Positions 22,848 to 35,045 of a DNA stretch of 64,000 nt are shown piece by piece (within the stretch, counting starts at the first letter, position 1; the number at the start of each line of letters is the position of its first letter). A program made the position numbers and the translations under genes. The notes under the pieces are model-generated. The model did not search any database. It saw only the letters and a program-made list of their open reading frames with translations, and was not told the DNA's origin. The stretch is from Apostichopus japonicus (lineage: Eukaryota; Echinodermata; Holothuroidea; Aspidochirotida; Stichopodidae). The stretch covers positions 24,351,168-24,415,167 of the forward strand of contig NC_092569.1 in assembly GCF_037975245.1 (NCBI RefSeq). The letters are read 5' to 3'.

Positions 22848-23086
22848 AGGAAAACAATTCAGTACGCATGACCGAGACAATGACGCATGTGGTAGATTCA
22901 ACTGCGCAGAGAAGCACAGAAACGGCTGGTGGCACTATGCTAATTTGGTGTGATTACTACTGTTATAGCTATTGCTGTTATTTTCAATACAACAGCTGCT
23001 GCACGTCACTCTGTACTTATGAATACCTAAACGGTGTGTACAATGGAGGCAATGGGGAAATGATATGCTCTTATTATAGTAATTAA
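22848..23086 (+). pseudogene. FReD C-terminal exon fragment
   Basis: FSTHDRDND corresponds to the calcium-site region of FReDs and NGWWHYANLV to the conserved G-W-W-x-x-x-C-x-x-A-N-L-N-G block, but the Cys is absent. The following LNG is displaced by about 95 bp of Tyr/Cys-coding sequence and lies in a different frame. Confidence 0.7.
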
Positions 23087-23089
23087 TGC

Positions 23090-25795
23090 AACGTCCAATT
23101 CGTTGAGGTAAACATTCGACCACCCTCTTGAGCTGATGAACAAGATGACTGTGAAACTGAGTATTTTACGAAACATTTTTTCGTAATAATTCAGAAGTTA
23201 AAGAAGTCTGACCAAACGGAGCATGGTTGGAATATACTTTAGCAACATAAGTGTAAAGATGTATCACCTAAAGGCATCCGTAGTTTTCTTCTTGGTGGGC
23301 AGAGGACGAACATCTGCCTATAGGAAATCCAGTGACCTTTGACCCGGGTATATTATTCACCCTTGTTTAGATGCATGGTGCATCACATGGTCACAAAGAC
23401 ACTATTGTTTTTAACTGCCTATAGTAACAATCCAGTGACCTTTGACCTGGGTCTATTACTCGCCCTAATTTAGATGCATGGTGCATCACATGGTCACAAA
23501 AGACACTAGCGTTTTAATTTGGTTTATTTGGGGAAGAACAAGTCAAGACCTGTTGGGGAGGAGTGGTTGGGAAGACGAAGGAAGGGGAGTGTTAGTTAGT
23601 GAATTACTCTGGTAGAAGGTTGACTTCAGCTAATGGTACAGAGATGTAGTCTTTTGTTATACTCTTGTCCGATAATTATTCATACCTTTGAAATAGAGAC
23701 TTGCAATAAATTAAGGATGTAGCTTTGCGCTATAATTGATGTCTATCTCCATTTTTTGTGTGTGAATTGTACATATTCAACCCAATGTTCCAGGTGGGAA
23801 CATTTTATGACAGTAAGAAAACATTATACCTGAAAATTGAAACATTCACAATAGAATGTATTGTGTGGAAGTGAATGGCAACTTGTAAAATCGTAGCAAA
23901 GCCCAATAGAATATTCATTGCTCTACCGGCGAGTCGTTCGTCACTGCAAATAACTAAAAGACTTGAACAAATTTCAATTAATATAACAGGAAAACAGTTT
24001 TTCGAGTTTTCATTTAAATTGTAAAAGTTTGTCAAAAGAGAACCAGAGACAACAGTCGTACACACCAAACAAGTCGAAATTTAAAAATAGTTATTAACAT
24101 AACATTGCGAGTAGATCTTACATCAGTTTTAGTCTAAATGTGCCAAAGAACCCACCCTTTTTCGTATATTTGGTACACCACACCACTCCCATACATGACT
24201 AAATGGAATAAGTTGTGAAACATTACTCAACATCCACTTCAATTGACTTAAGGCAAAAGCGTCTGAACTCACATGATTAGTAGTGTTGTGCTTTGTATGA
24301 CAATATTTATTCGAGATGCAGTTTACCAAGTATACATATCTGCTGTACTATATCCACGTAGGATGTACTAATATTGAGTTACACTGACCCTACGTATGTT
24401 TGTGCCACGCCTGGGAAACAATATCAGAGGATGTTAATATTCGTCATTTAATTTGTCTTCTCTTCCGTTAATGACGAGACTGAAAGAGGGCGTATGGAGC
24501 AATCGTCGGCTGAAGAATTAAGAAATTTTCTCCCCAGCCTTTTCATAATACAACAAAATCGTTTCTGATTATGTCATTATTTCAACAGTGAGCCTTTGAT
24601 TCTTTAGGCTCAACTTCTAATAAATGCCTCGGTATTGTTCAAATATAGTTATATTAAACTTCTTCGCGTAGTTTATATTATCCTCTTGCGTTTGTATAAT
24701 AACATCATGTGTTTTATATATTATGTGAAATATACATCTGAAGTTCCTTATCGTATACTATACTCACAAAACAATAACGTAAGATGGGAGCATATAGCCT
24801 ACAATAAGCTTCAAATGATCGAGATGGTTAACCATGTGATAAATTTCTGACCAATTCAGTTATAAAAAGTTTGCGTTAGTGTTATAAATAATGAATAATA
24901 ACGGAGTTCAGTCTGTTTATTGTAGCAAATTTTGTAGAGGTTAATCCTTCGAAATTGACTTGTTCAAAATCCGGGTATGTAGTATTCAAGACATAAAAGC
25001 CCTCACCCTAAAAAATTATAATATAAATATTAATAATATATTATCTGAAATGCTAATTGTGTTATGACAGGGCGAATCAAAAACTCACTCAAAATCTGTC
25101 CTAAATATTGGAAAACTCCTACAGTATTAAAAATATAGCTTACATTCCTGTCTGTTAGTTACAAATAGCATTTATACGGTTCGTAAAATTCTGCTTTAAA
25201 GCTTCTTGTACATTAAAAAGCGGCTTTCTGTAATCCTTGACAATTCTGTCAATAAAGAAATCAAATCTCATTTCAGAATGACCTTCTTGAAAATGAACAA
25301 TTACCTTCAAACAATCTTATCACTCTTAAGTCTTAAGTCTTAAGAAGTCTTTAGAAGTCTTGTACCCTCCTCTGAAATTACGAGACCGGAGTGAGTTATT
25401 GCAATGATAACTGCTAAACTTCCACTCTTGCTGGTATAGTAACATGAAGCATAGACGACTTGGATTTTCGCACACCTGATGTGGCAATGTGGAATATTTA
25501 CAAGATTAATACGGAAAATTTTCAAAAGATACATAAACCAATTGACTTAATTTGATCAATAATACTGCAAGCAAGGCAATTTAATTACTTTTGGCAATTG
25601 TTTTAGAATATAGACAACCTTTCCAAACGTTGTATCCACGGGGGGATTTTCATACACAATGTAAGGCATGGAAACGAGGATAACTGTCGCATTATTTAGT
25701 TGTATCATTCCTTACATGACATGTCTTATAATATTAAACACACAAATGAATGCACCATAATCTAACACAGAAAATGATATATACCAAATTTAATA
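23090..25795. other. No gene recognised; short duplicated stretch
   Basis: A block of about 90 bp containing CCAGTGACCTTTGACC and GATGCATGGTGCATCACATG occurs twice in direct order (about 23329-23400 and 23429-23500). The rest is AT-rich with only short uninformative open frames. Confidence 0.6.
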
Positions 25796-25799
25796 TTCA

Positions 25800-25905
25800 G
25801 GTGTTCATGTTAGCGGAGTATGTACATTATGAAGCCAGCTGGATTTGAAGAATCATTTCATGTTTTGTGCAACAACGACGTTGGTGGAGGAGGCTGGGCG
25901 GTACG
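25800..25905 (+). pseudogene. Second FReD N-terminal exon fragment
   Basis: After an acceptor-like TATTCAG the sequence reads Val-Ser-Gly-Val and, after a +2 shift, YIMKPAGFEESFHVLCNND and VGGGGWAV up to a GTACGT donor. This is the typical start of a fibrinogen domain, with the intact Gly-Gly-Gly-Gly-Trp block and one Cys. The frame shift makes it a probable pseudo-exon. No EGF part or later FReD exons were found nearby, so it is an isolated relic or the edge of a dispersed duplicate of the gene at 21.4 kb. Confidence 0.6.
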
Positions 25906-26519
25906 TTTACATGGAATTGTTTTTGTCATATTTTAAAAGTGATAAAGACTTTATATCGCAAGCATGTAGGTATTATAACTTGAACATGTGCAGGTGTAAT
26001 CAATCAGTCGCATCCTCCACTCAGTATCGTCGAGTTTTAGAATGTAGCTCTCAGTTTCGGTGACGATCTTAGTTAGTGGTTATATCAATGGATAAAATGA
26101 ATTGTCCGTTTCCCAATAGTTGTGTAAAATTGAGAGATTGTATTTAAGTAGTGATAGTATTCGCAATCTACATCTCTTCTGTCATAGGTCATACAACGCC
26201 GTTTATTGGCGAATATGGCAAAATTTTCACTGACGTATTGGGGTCCATTGTCACAGTTGAAAATGCCACATTATGCCATGAAGCCCGAAATGTCTCTGAG
26301 AGTTTTTGATAACTCAGCCTTAGGCAGATAAAAATTGTTCCAAGATGGAAGAGAGATAAAGATAGAGAGAGATGCGAGTCTTCATTATTTGCCTAAAAAC
26401 ACCTCTTTCGAGATGAATATAATGTGATTCATTGTATGCAGAGTCATATTGATGAAAATCGTATAACAGCGTGACCATTTATTTTACCTGCAAAGAGTGA
26501 CATTATATGGAAATACTTG

Positions 26520-27050
26520 ATAGAACATGCATGCTTTTACTTTACTAGTATAGGATAAAAGAATGTGTAGAAATTACACTATATGTCATCGCCCTATACA
26601 AACTATTAAATAAAACATAAAACTCCCATGGAATCGCTGTAATATCATCGATGCGTTTTGTTTGTAATTTTTATCAAACTTGACAAACATACCCTTTGGT
26701 ACTTATATATATCTGTAATGGGTATCCTTAATGGATTACCTCTCGTGACCCTATGATAGTGTTGTTATACACTGTAAGTCGAGAAAAGCAAATAGCAAAG
26801 GCTGAGATTTCATTTGCTCTTTCGGTTTGTTTAAATATTCAGTTTTGATAAAGCTATAATGTTTCGGTGTAAGGCATAATTCGGCGTGCCCATACATTGT
26901 CCATTATTGACTACACTTGCATTTCAGAGCATTACACTTGGTAAGTACTTTAAATCTGTCCGATTTCTTTTTCTTGTGATGGCTGTAGCTGTACAATGAA
27001 ATGTACTTAAATACTTAAACTCTTTTAGTTATATAGGACTGTTATTTGTC
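26520..27050. repeat. Dispersed segmental duplicate, copy 1
   Basis: Shares ordered blocks with 29450-29945: CTCCCATGGAA, TTGACAAACATACC, CACTGTAAGTCGA, TTTTGATAAA and TCTGTCCGATTTCTTTTTCT. Divergence is moderate with indels. Confidence 0.75.
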
Positions 27051-29449
27051 GAGATATATTAATCAACATGTATCTAGCAACTATTATTCAACTAGTATTT
27101 ATTATATGATTAGCAAAACACGTCGTTTGTCAAGGCCCAGAGACAGTACTCGACACGCTGCTAAGTTGAGCGCTACGCCCTTCCGTCATGGCTTAGTCAT
27201 ATTACATTAAGGTTAGCTTCATACTACATTATATTTATCTTTACATGGGCTTATTTTATTCCTCAGTCTTAACGGACAGGATGTTAAGGAAACCTTCAGA
27301 TCAATATTTTGAGGAGAATGCTTATATAATGTTCACGACTTAGCTTATGTTTACTGAAGATAGGATCGCTTCTATGAATTATAGACTACTTAGTTACTAC
27401 GCGTTAACTGAGGTTCATTGTGTAATCATCCTATCACACTGAGAGTACAACATTCGACATAGATGGCCCTGCGGCCATATCCGACAAGATTATGGTAGTT
27501 GACCAGCCATGTCAGCTATACCAACCGTTACCCTTCCAGTCGCAACTGCAATCACATCTCCGTTCGAAACAGACGACTTACGCAATATGGTATCCAAGTT
27601 ACCCTCCAGGCTAACAAATAAGGTCGCCTCACTAAGCAACCAACGTACGATATCGCAGTCAAAGTAGGAACTATTCAAGACAACAGTCCCGTTCATCCCG
27701 TAATAACCTGTGTACTAGTTTTACCTGATTTGTCTTACGTCTTTATTTTGTCTTTATTTTGTCTTGCTTTTTTACATTTCGTTTTGTGAGTGTTTGTCTA
27801 ATTTAGGTCTCAAAAGGTAAGATTGAGCTATCATGTTCATCCAAGGTTTATTGACTTTCAAAATTCACATTGCTATTAAATATGTGATTAGCATGGTAAA
27901 CTTCATTCGAAACTAAACTGTATAATGTTAGCTACCATATTTAAAACCTTTTAAAAAACTCGATCGATATCATTCCAATTTCGTTAGGGAAGGTCCAATG
28001 TTGTAGGTACTTGTGTCATGAAAACCTTCGTTAAAATGGAGAATTTTATCATTTTTTTTTCGCTGTGGAGTTCATTTTTAAATAGTTGTTCATCATATCA
28101 AACTTCAAACATGACCTTTAATACGTAACCATCTACTTTGATATTCAAAACGATAAAGTCAGTCTCAAAGTAAACAACTGAGATTTTAATTTACTTTTCA
28201 TTTGACGTTATTTAACTTTTGTTGTTCATTGTTGTTGAATATTATCATTATACTAATGATAATAATGTATGTTTAACACTTCGTCCTTAACAGTATTAAT
28301 AGGAGAAACTGCCTCATAAGTACTTCTAACAGAAATGATGTAAACAGAATGTTTCTTTTTCATCGAAGTTAGCGTATAACATATAGATTACCATACAGGT
28401 CAGCGTTTTACGCAAATTTAGGTATTTGTCAACATGTACACAGAGTACATACTAACGGCGAAACATATGGTTCCGTCGTTAAAACTAAATGCGGTGTTAC
28501 CTATTGTTACGACCAAAATATCAACAAAATTCACAAAAAAATCACTTGCCAACGATATCTTGCACTAAACATTCCAACGTTTTTGAATATATGTTTATGA
28601 TAGTCGGCCTGTAATTTGTATTGTTGTCCTCCCACTCCGAGGCCAGGTTATGACCGGTAACATAAGGTCAATATTTTTTAAATATTCCTCTTTAGTCTGT
28701 CCTGCCCCGCACTTTTTGCTATATAATTTGTTACGAGTACTTTTTGTTGAACTAAAATCTGATATATCATATAATTTACTAATGTACACAAGTCGTACCT
28801 ATCGACAAGCTCTTTTCGCGTTCCACAAGCATATGTTACCATTGTAGTACCGTACCGTGCATGTGATAAATACACACAGGCCGAATGACTTTGGTGAAGT
28901 TGGTGTACGCATGACATTATACGTCGTGAAGATAAAGTGCTGATCTGATCTTGAAGTTTCCAAATAAATATTTGTTCATCTCTTGTTTCTTATCATTACA
29001 ATATTACACTATGAACGTGACCTTTTACGAAGCACTGTTATTCGTAATATAGTATAATAATAGCTCAGATTGTGTCGTGACGTGCGGACAACTCTGACAT
29101 TCACAAGGGGTTTGTGTGGGATAAAGTTAGGGAAACCCTGCCATACAGTATGCAGGCAATGTACCATAAATAATTGGACAATTGTCTGAGAACAAAGGAG
29201 AGGGAATAATCATTATATTGTCTTTAAAGTAAAGTCTGCTTAATGTATGGTAATAGTTATTGTTTATAATTTACATGAGCTCCTCAAATCTAATACAAAA
29301 GCTCCATTAGGAAGCAAAAGACTCATGTTATAACCTTAAATATCATGTTTGCAATACAATGTAAACGATGTTGAATGCCATCTAATGTTACCCTGCTCTT
29401 CCTATTTAGTTACGAAGAACATGTTTTGATTGAGTAATAAGGATATTTA
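27051..29449. other. No gene recognised
   Basis: A somewhat GC-richer patch near 27480-27700 has an open frame on each strand but no family motif I recognise. The rest is AT-rich. Confidence 0.5.
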
Positions 29450-29945
29450 TAAAACATGCTATAGTGTAGGTTAATTGATTGCGTCGAAATGACATTATGT
29501 GTCAACGCCCTAGGCCTACAAAGTATTATAAAGCAACTCCCATGGAAAAACTGTATTGTTTGCATATCTCAAATTGACAAACTTACCTTTTGATACGTAT
29601 TTTGTCAATGGGTGTCATTAAGTAACCCTTGGCGACCATATGAGGGTGTTGATAGACTGTAAGTGTTGGTAGACACTGTAAGTCGAAGATAGCAAATAGC
29701 GGGTGCTGAGATTTAATTTGCTCTTCGTGGTGTGTAAATAATGAGTTTTGATAAATCTATATTGTGTGGGGTAGAAGGAACAACTTACGAGCCATACATT
29801 GCTCATTGATGACTACACTTTGCATTACAGAGCCTTAAACTTGTAAAGTTCTTAAAATCTGTCCGATTTCTTTTTCTTGTGATTGATTTAGCTATTTAAT
29901 GTAATGTACTTAAATACTTTACGTCCTTTAGTTATGTAGGACTGT
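29450..29945. repeat. Dispersed segmental duplicate, copy 2
   Basis: Direct-orientation counterpart of 26520-27050. No coding capacity recognised in either copy. Confidence 0.75.
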
Positions 29946-30099
29946 AAAGAATAGAAATATCATCATAGGTACACTGTAAAAATGCGATGAAACGTTACAC
30001 CAATTTTGGTGACAGGATGGCCTCACGACCTGAGCATAGTAAACTTTTCCCGCGAAAAGGGTTTTCTTTAATTGTATTTAATGGAGAAAGTTTTGCCTC

Positions 30100-30165
30100 T
30101 GCGGTGGTTATTTGTTAACCAATGAGATCGTTCAACTTAGCCAATGAGAAGCGTTTACTTGTTTA
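30100..30165 (+). promoter_or_regulatory. Possible CCAAT-box promoter region
   Basis: Two CCAATGAGA sites about 25 bp apart (near 30118 and 30141), followed by a CGTCAC element near 30168, in a locally GC-richer stretch 1.2 kb upstream of the SAMD3-like exons on the same strand. Paired CCAAT boxes are typical NF-Y promoter elements. Assignment to that gene is inference. Confidence 0.25.
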
Positions 30166-31388
30166 CACGTCACATGCAAAACCACGAAATTCGTACTTCT
30201 GGCCACGCCAAGACACAGCCGTCTTGATGAAAAAAGTTCAGCACATTTTGTAAAGAATAAGTATGTTATTTCACATTATTTATAAGAATGGAATAACGGA
30301 CAGGATTCGTTAGTCAGTTAGCGGATGTGTTATTCAAAACCTACCACAGTTACACTCTTTTTAAAACACGAAAGAGGCCACGCTTTTCCCTTGTCGGCCT
30401 ATCTTAAGTACTGAGACGCTCGTACTGTCGAAGGCTAGCCCATAGGCCTAGGCATATATGTAACTAAATGTATATAGCGGAAAATTGTTAGACGAGTTGA
30501 ATTATTCTATCGCATATAATAAATGTAACACATAGCAAATTCATAGTTCCCTGTACAAAAGCCTAGACAACTTCCACTGCATAATATCAGCACAGTAGTT
30601 GGACCAATGTTCGAATTACGATAATAAAAATAACATGCACATGTGCTTGCATTTATAAAAAATTACATGCACAAACAAATCATTACCTTCACCTTCATGA
30701 AAAATGCAAAAGAGAGTGTTCACATTTACTCATGGGTCTTGTTTAAGTAGGCCTATTGGGGTTATGGTGTTTAAAAGTCACTACCAGCCTTCTCCCAGGG
30801 TCGCTCCCATATGCAGAAATTTGATGCAACATGGACACAGTGTATCATTCAGTAGTGGATGTGACTGGCTTTTTTTTTCAGAGGGTCAGAGGATTCTTGA
30901 ACAAAACCTTTCAGCTGTTAATCTTACATGATGTAAAATGCTTATTCTCTCGCAGAAGTAGTTACGTATTGTCCATACATTTGTATCATGATCCATGGGT
31001 AATGTTCATTTAGTCGTTTTGGTAATGTGTGCTCAGAGGTTCATGTTTTGTAGATCAAGAGCACTTAGCATATGAGCCACTACACCATTGGTGTTCAGAC
31101 TAGAAAGTTGAGTTTGGTGGAGGGCAGGTCTGAAAAGTGTTTACATATTTTGCTTACATCATAGTGATTCTGTAGAAATACGTTAGCCCACAAAAATTCC
31201 TAGCAATATCGTAAAAATAAAAATTACTGAGAGTTATCTGGTCTTCCAACCCTTTTCCATAAGCCTTTTTGGGTATTCATAATGTAAGATGTCTATGCAG
31301 CTTATTTCCAGGGGGCAGAACACTTTTAAATATTGCTTACTCACATGTCACTATATGCTTAATCGTTGTCTCTTGTATTTATTTCCAG

Positions 31389-34184
31389 ACAAGAGAGGGA
31401 AAACTAACTGGAACCTTGTGATACCAGATGGGGAGGATTATGTTACATTTGCAAAACAACAAGAAGATATGAAGAAAGAATACTAGAAAGTAGTACACTG
31501 AAAAAATAAACTAGTCAATATTGCCACGGACTAACGTTAAATTAGTCTGTAACGTCAGTCAATGCACACGGACTAGCAAAAATCTTCGTTTCATCGCTGC
31601 TTCTTAGTCAGTTTACACTGACTAAGGAAAATATAATCGCAGCTTAGTCGGTGGTGACGGACTAAGGTATTTTAACCCATGGACTAAGAACGATACGGAC
31701 ACCCGATTTACGCCATAATCGTAGCTTAGTCGGTGTCGATGGTCTAATGTATTTTAACCCACTTCGATTCACTTCAATTTGGAACCCGAGAGGCAGCTTG
31801 CTGGACTTGGCATAGTTTCATACGATCACTCTAAGCAACTTTCAACCGTAAATCGTCCAAGAAGGTCTTTAGAAGAATGGAGGTATTAACTGCCATCATC
31901 GGCCTACCTGTTATTCCTTTAACTTGAAGGTAAAATTAAAGTTAATTGTTAGGCCACTGGCACTAGTACTGTATTATGGTTAGTGTAACGCTACCGTTGT
32001 CACGCTGGCGTTTAGCAATACACAAGTGCAATGACAGTGAGTAGCCTATAGGCTTCTACTGGGTACTGCAGTGCATTCTCAACACTAAAGTGTGCATTCT
32101 AAACACCAATTAACAATGCGTTATGTGTGTATTGTGCTAGATTGAACAGTGGCACATAATCTTCTAATTTATTCCCAAACAAATGCTGGAACTATAAGTC
32201 TCAATAGTTTATTTGAAGTCTACACTCATTTGGTAAAGATTTCCTGTAATTTCCCATGTGAATCTAAATGGGTAGGCTTTGTGATATTGAATAAGCAAGG
32301 CTAGACCTTCAATCGTACAGTACTGTAGGTCAGCCTTGAGGGGTCAATTATAGATCACTGGCAGGGGTATCCCACCACCAATAATTACTGGCGATGGCCA
32401 TTTGTTGCTCTTGGGGCCATACCTGACACATTGTACTTACTTTGATGTGTTACCATGAAAACTGATCTAGGTTAGCTGTCAAGTGACTTTAAAATTGCTC
32501 TCCCAGCCACACCCACCACAGTCGGTTTGCCAGTCGTCTGGTTTCATATACAGGAATGCACTGTGAACATTGTGATGTACAAGGCAATTGGTTACCTTCC
32601 CAGCTTACCAAACCCTCTGGGCTCCCGGTCTATTGGGATCATTATTAACATGATTAACATAATTATTAAGCTTTGAAAAATAACTTGGTGTTATGCTGTG
32701 CAAAGCTAATAATTATTTGGTAAAGCTGCTATTCCTGGCTTATAATTTGAGGGACCTAGATTTAAATGTATACCTCCCAATATGTTATAAAATTTTAATG
32801 TAAATGTATGTTTATGATAATGTGAGTTATCATGTGCTATATCTGTATCTGTGCTTACACGTATATCATATTTTCTGTTCACAGGTCAATAATGGTGCAG
32901 ATTTTGGCTTCCTGAAGACAAGTGGGAGGCCATTTGTAGTTAAGAGAAACACTCTTTGTTCGTGAAGACTTAACTGGTGTCGATTTGAGGTACCACTTTA
33001 AAACGAAATTCATGAGGAACCCTTGCCCAAGATTCAACTTTGCATTATTGTGCAGTGCTATACTTTTGCGATTCATGTTTGATCCATTAACTTGTCTTAA
33101 CTTCGTTGGAATAAAATCATATTTTCAGATTTTTGTTTACAGTGATTTCTTCTCTATCTGTCGAAAGTCAGCCTTTGTAGACATCAGAAGTTTTATCAGA
33201 AATAAATACTGCCAACGTACACATTATTTGTGTTTCTTCTGCTCTCTTTTCTTTCAGTGATGCTAGTCAGTGAAACTAGTCGGGTTTAATTCTTTCAGTG
33301 ATTCTAGTCAGTGCAACTAGTCAGTCGATACCGACTAAGAAAGGTTAGTCGGGAGAGGCACCATCCTGACTAATGTAAAACCTGCTACAAACTAGTCGGT
33401 GGCTCATATAAATTAGTCGGTAAAGAACGACTAATGTCACCAACTAATGTAACTGACTAATATACATTTACCGACTAAGAAATTGTTGATCGACTAAGCT
33501 GACGGACTAAGATGACCGACTAAGAAATCCAACTGACTAAGGAATAAATTAGTCGGTATAGCAACTGACTAAGGCTATGTTAGTCGGGAGAGGCACCAGA
33601 TGGACTAACGTTATGTTAGTCGGTGAACCAATTTAAGTTTTCAGTGTACCAGATGTTCAGATTATTAGTAAAAGAATGGACTTTACTTTTCTACAAAGAA
33701 GAGAGAACAGCAACTTTAATCCTCCAATTGCAGCACTTATTATACTGCCCCAGATGCTTGAAAACCAGACTGATTTGGTAAAGCAATTTAAGATCAGTAC
33801 TACCAGTAGCATAGTCGTAGTAAAATAATGTCATCCTACATTGAGTAACCTATAAGTTAGTCATTGATTACATAATCAACATACTCTTTCCTTTTCATAG
33901 GAAGATTGCCCTAGAGATGATATTGTTGAAGCCTCTGTATCGAACCCTTACGTGGCTATTGTTGGTAGAGTAACAAGTCTCAAAACCTGTTATATAATTG
34001 AAGAACAGCAAAACCCCATGGATACTCATTCGGTAGTAAAGGCTGTAGTTGCCTCTTTGGGGTTTATTATGCTTGTAACCTAGAATTCCCTGAAGAAGCC
34101 AGAGACACCGACACCTTCATCCATAAATTCCCTTATGGTTATAACAGACAGACAGAAAACACCACGAAAGATAATTTCCTTTGA
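31389..34184 (+). pseudogene. SAMD3-like gene relic interrupted by a transposon
   Basis: Three coding blocks. (1) 31389-31496 after TTTATTTCCAG: KRGKTNWNLVIPDGED, FAKQQEDMKKEY, then TAG. (2) 33646-33777: DVQIISKRMDFTFLQRRE, then ALIILPQMLENQTDL up to a GTAAAG donor. (3) 33901-34184 after CTTTTCATAG: a NPYVAIVGRV block, CYIIEEQQ, VVKAVVASL and, after a -1 frameshift near 34058, GVYYACNLEFPEEARDT and TFIHK. The blocks resemble, in order, the C-terminal part of SAMD3-like proteins (recognised from memory). Blocks 1 and 2 are continuous in frame if the insertion at 31497-33645 and one GTAC are removed. The TAG at 31484 and the frameshift make it a probable pseudogene. No N-terminal SAM domain was seen upstream. 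Confidence 0.55.
31497..33645. mobile_element. Non-autonomous DNA element with TTAGTCGG subterminal repeats (2149 bp)
   Basis: Begins ACTGAAAA and ends TTTTCAGT, and is flanked on both sides by GTAC (31493-31496 and 33646-33649). Removing it with one GTAC restores the reading frame of the host exon. Both ends (about 31505-31760 and 33255-33645) are filled with TTAGTCGG-like motifs and their reverse complement CCGACTAA in mixed orientation. The centre is unrelated unique-looking sequence. No transposase is recognisable. I cannot assign a superfamily. Confidence 0.75.
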
Positions 34185-34699
34185 TGAGAAAATAAGAAAG
34201 TAAAATTTACTATCCTTTTGAGGACAAACCATATATCCAGTGTTGGTTATGGGAGCCCACAGTATTTGTATTACACGTACCACTATGTCATATGATGGTG
34301 TAATGCTAACAGAAACGTTTCCATTTGTTATTATTACTGTTCAATATTTATTTAACTTTATTAATTAAATCTTTAATGGTAATTAAATAGTTACTTGCAG
34401 TTTATTCTGTCAAAACTCCTTACAAACAGTAATGGTAAGACAGTGTTGGGTTAATGATTGTCACCAGTGACTGAAAGGCAAAAAGCAATGCTTTTTCCCT
34501 TCTTGACAAAAATGAGAAAGTGATACGACACATTTATTGACCTTTGAGGACGTACCAAAATCCAGCATTGATAGTGGTTGCCTACTCTATTTGTTTACTT
34601 AGCACCATTCTCATATGTTGGCTATATGTTTACAATTTATTTTGCATGTTTGTTATATTATTCAGTATTATTGAAGCACGGTGAAGCATGGTGGGCTCC

Positions 34700-35045
34700 T
34701 CTCCCTTATTGCAATTTCATTATTGTTTAATGCCTTGTTATGTTTAGGCTGTTCCCATGCATTTTATCTCTGAAATTTAGGGGTTTAAAATTGTTCACAT
34801 GTTAGTGTTAGTATCCCCCCCCCCATTTTGTAATGTCTTGTTATGTTTAGGTTGTCCCCATGCATTTTATCTCTGCAATTTAAGGGTTTAAAAATATTTA
34901 CATGTTAGTTTGATTACCCCCCCCCCCCCCATTTGTTAATGTCTTGTTATGTTTAGTTTGTCCCCGTGCATTTTATCTCTGCAATTTAGGGGTTAAAAAT
35001 GTTTACATATTAGTTTTATTATTCAATATTATTTAAGCATGGTGG
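34700..35045. repeat. About 110-bp minisatellite, three copies plus a partial
   Basis: The block containing GTCTTGTTATGTTTAG, CATGCATTTTATCTCTG and a C-run of variable length recurs at about 34730, 34830 and 34940. A further diverged copy lies at 35340-35400. Confidence 0.75.

Larger units (their letters stand above)
21385..23086 (+). pseudogene. EGF + fibrinogen C-terminal domain (FReD) gene, decayed
   Basis: Three exon-like blocks lie in order on the plus strand. (1) 21385-21640 has an EGF-like pattern (CYCNEGYEGDGETC), then the FReD start DCQDIYDAG, DGVYTIMPTGWPG and CKMEDDGG, ending at a GTAAGT donor. It contains a frameshift/TAG after DAGQD and a TAG where the conserved Trp of G-G-W-T is expected. 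(2) 21789-21918, after TTTTCAG, has VFDITTSNGSAEYAKYP and, after a frameshift, NYRMN. (3) 22848-23086, after TTAACAG, has GKQFSTHDRDNDA, FNCAEKHRNGWWHYANL and, after about 95 bp of extra sequence and in another frame, LNGVYNGGNG. The central FReD segment between blocks 1 and 2 is missing. It is a clear former innate-recognition-type gene that cannot now encode a complete domain. A Thr/Ser-rich stretch near 21180-21223 might be another relic exon. Confidence 0.75.

Noticed and set aside
22730-23086. 118-codon open frame rich in Tyr and Cys
   Set aside because: It overlaps the FReD C-terminal exon in a different frame. The FReD frame carries the recognisable motifs, so this is a shadow except for its last codons.
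27490-27696. 68-codon minus-strand frame with balanced composition
   Set aside because: Both strands are open over the same interval and no family is recognisable, so there is insufficient support.
29973-30240. ACTGTAAAAA near 29976 as the start of another ACTGAAAA-type element
   Set aside because: No matching right end or target duplication could be found, so it remains a short chance match.
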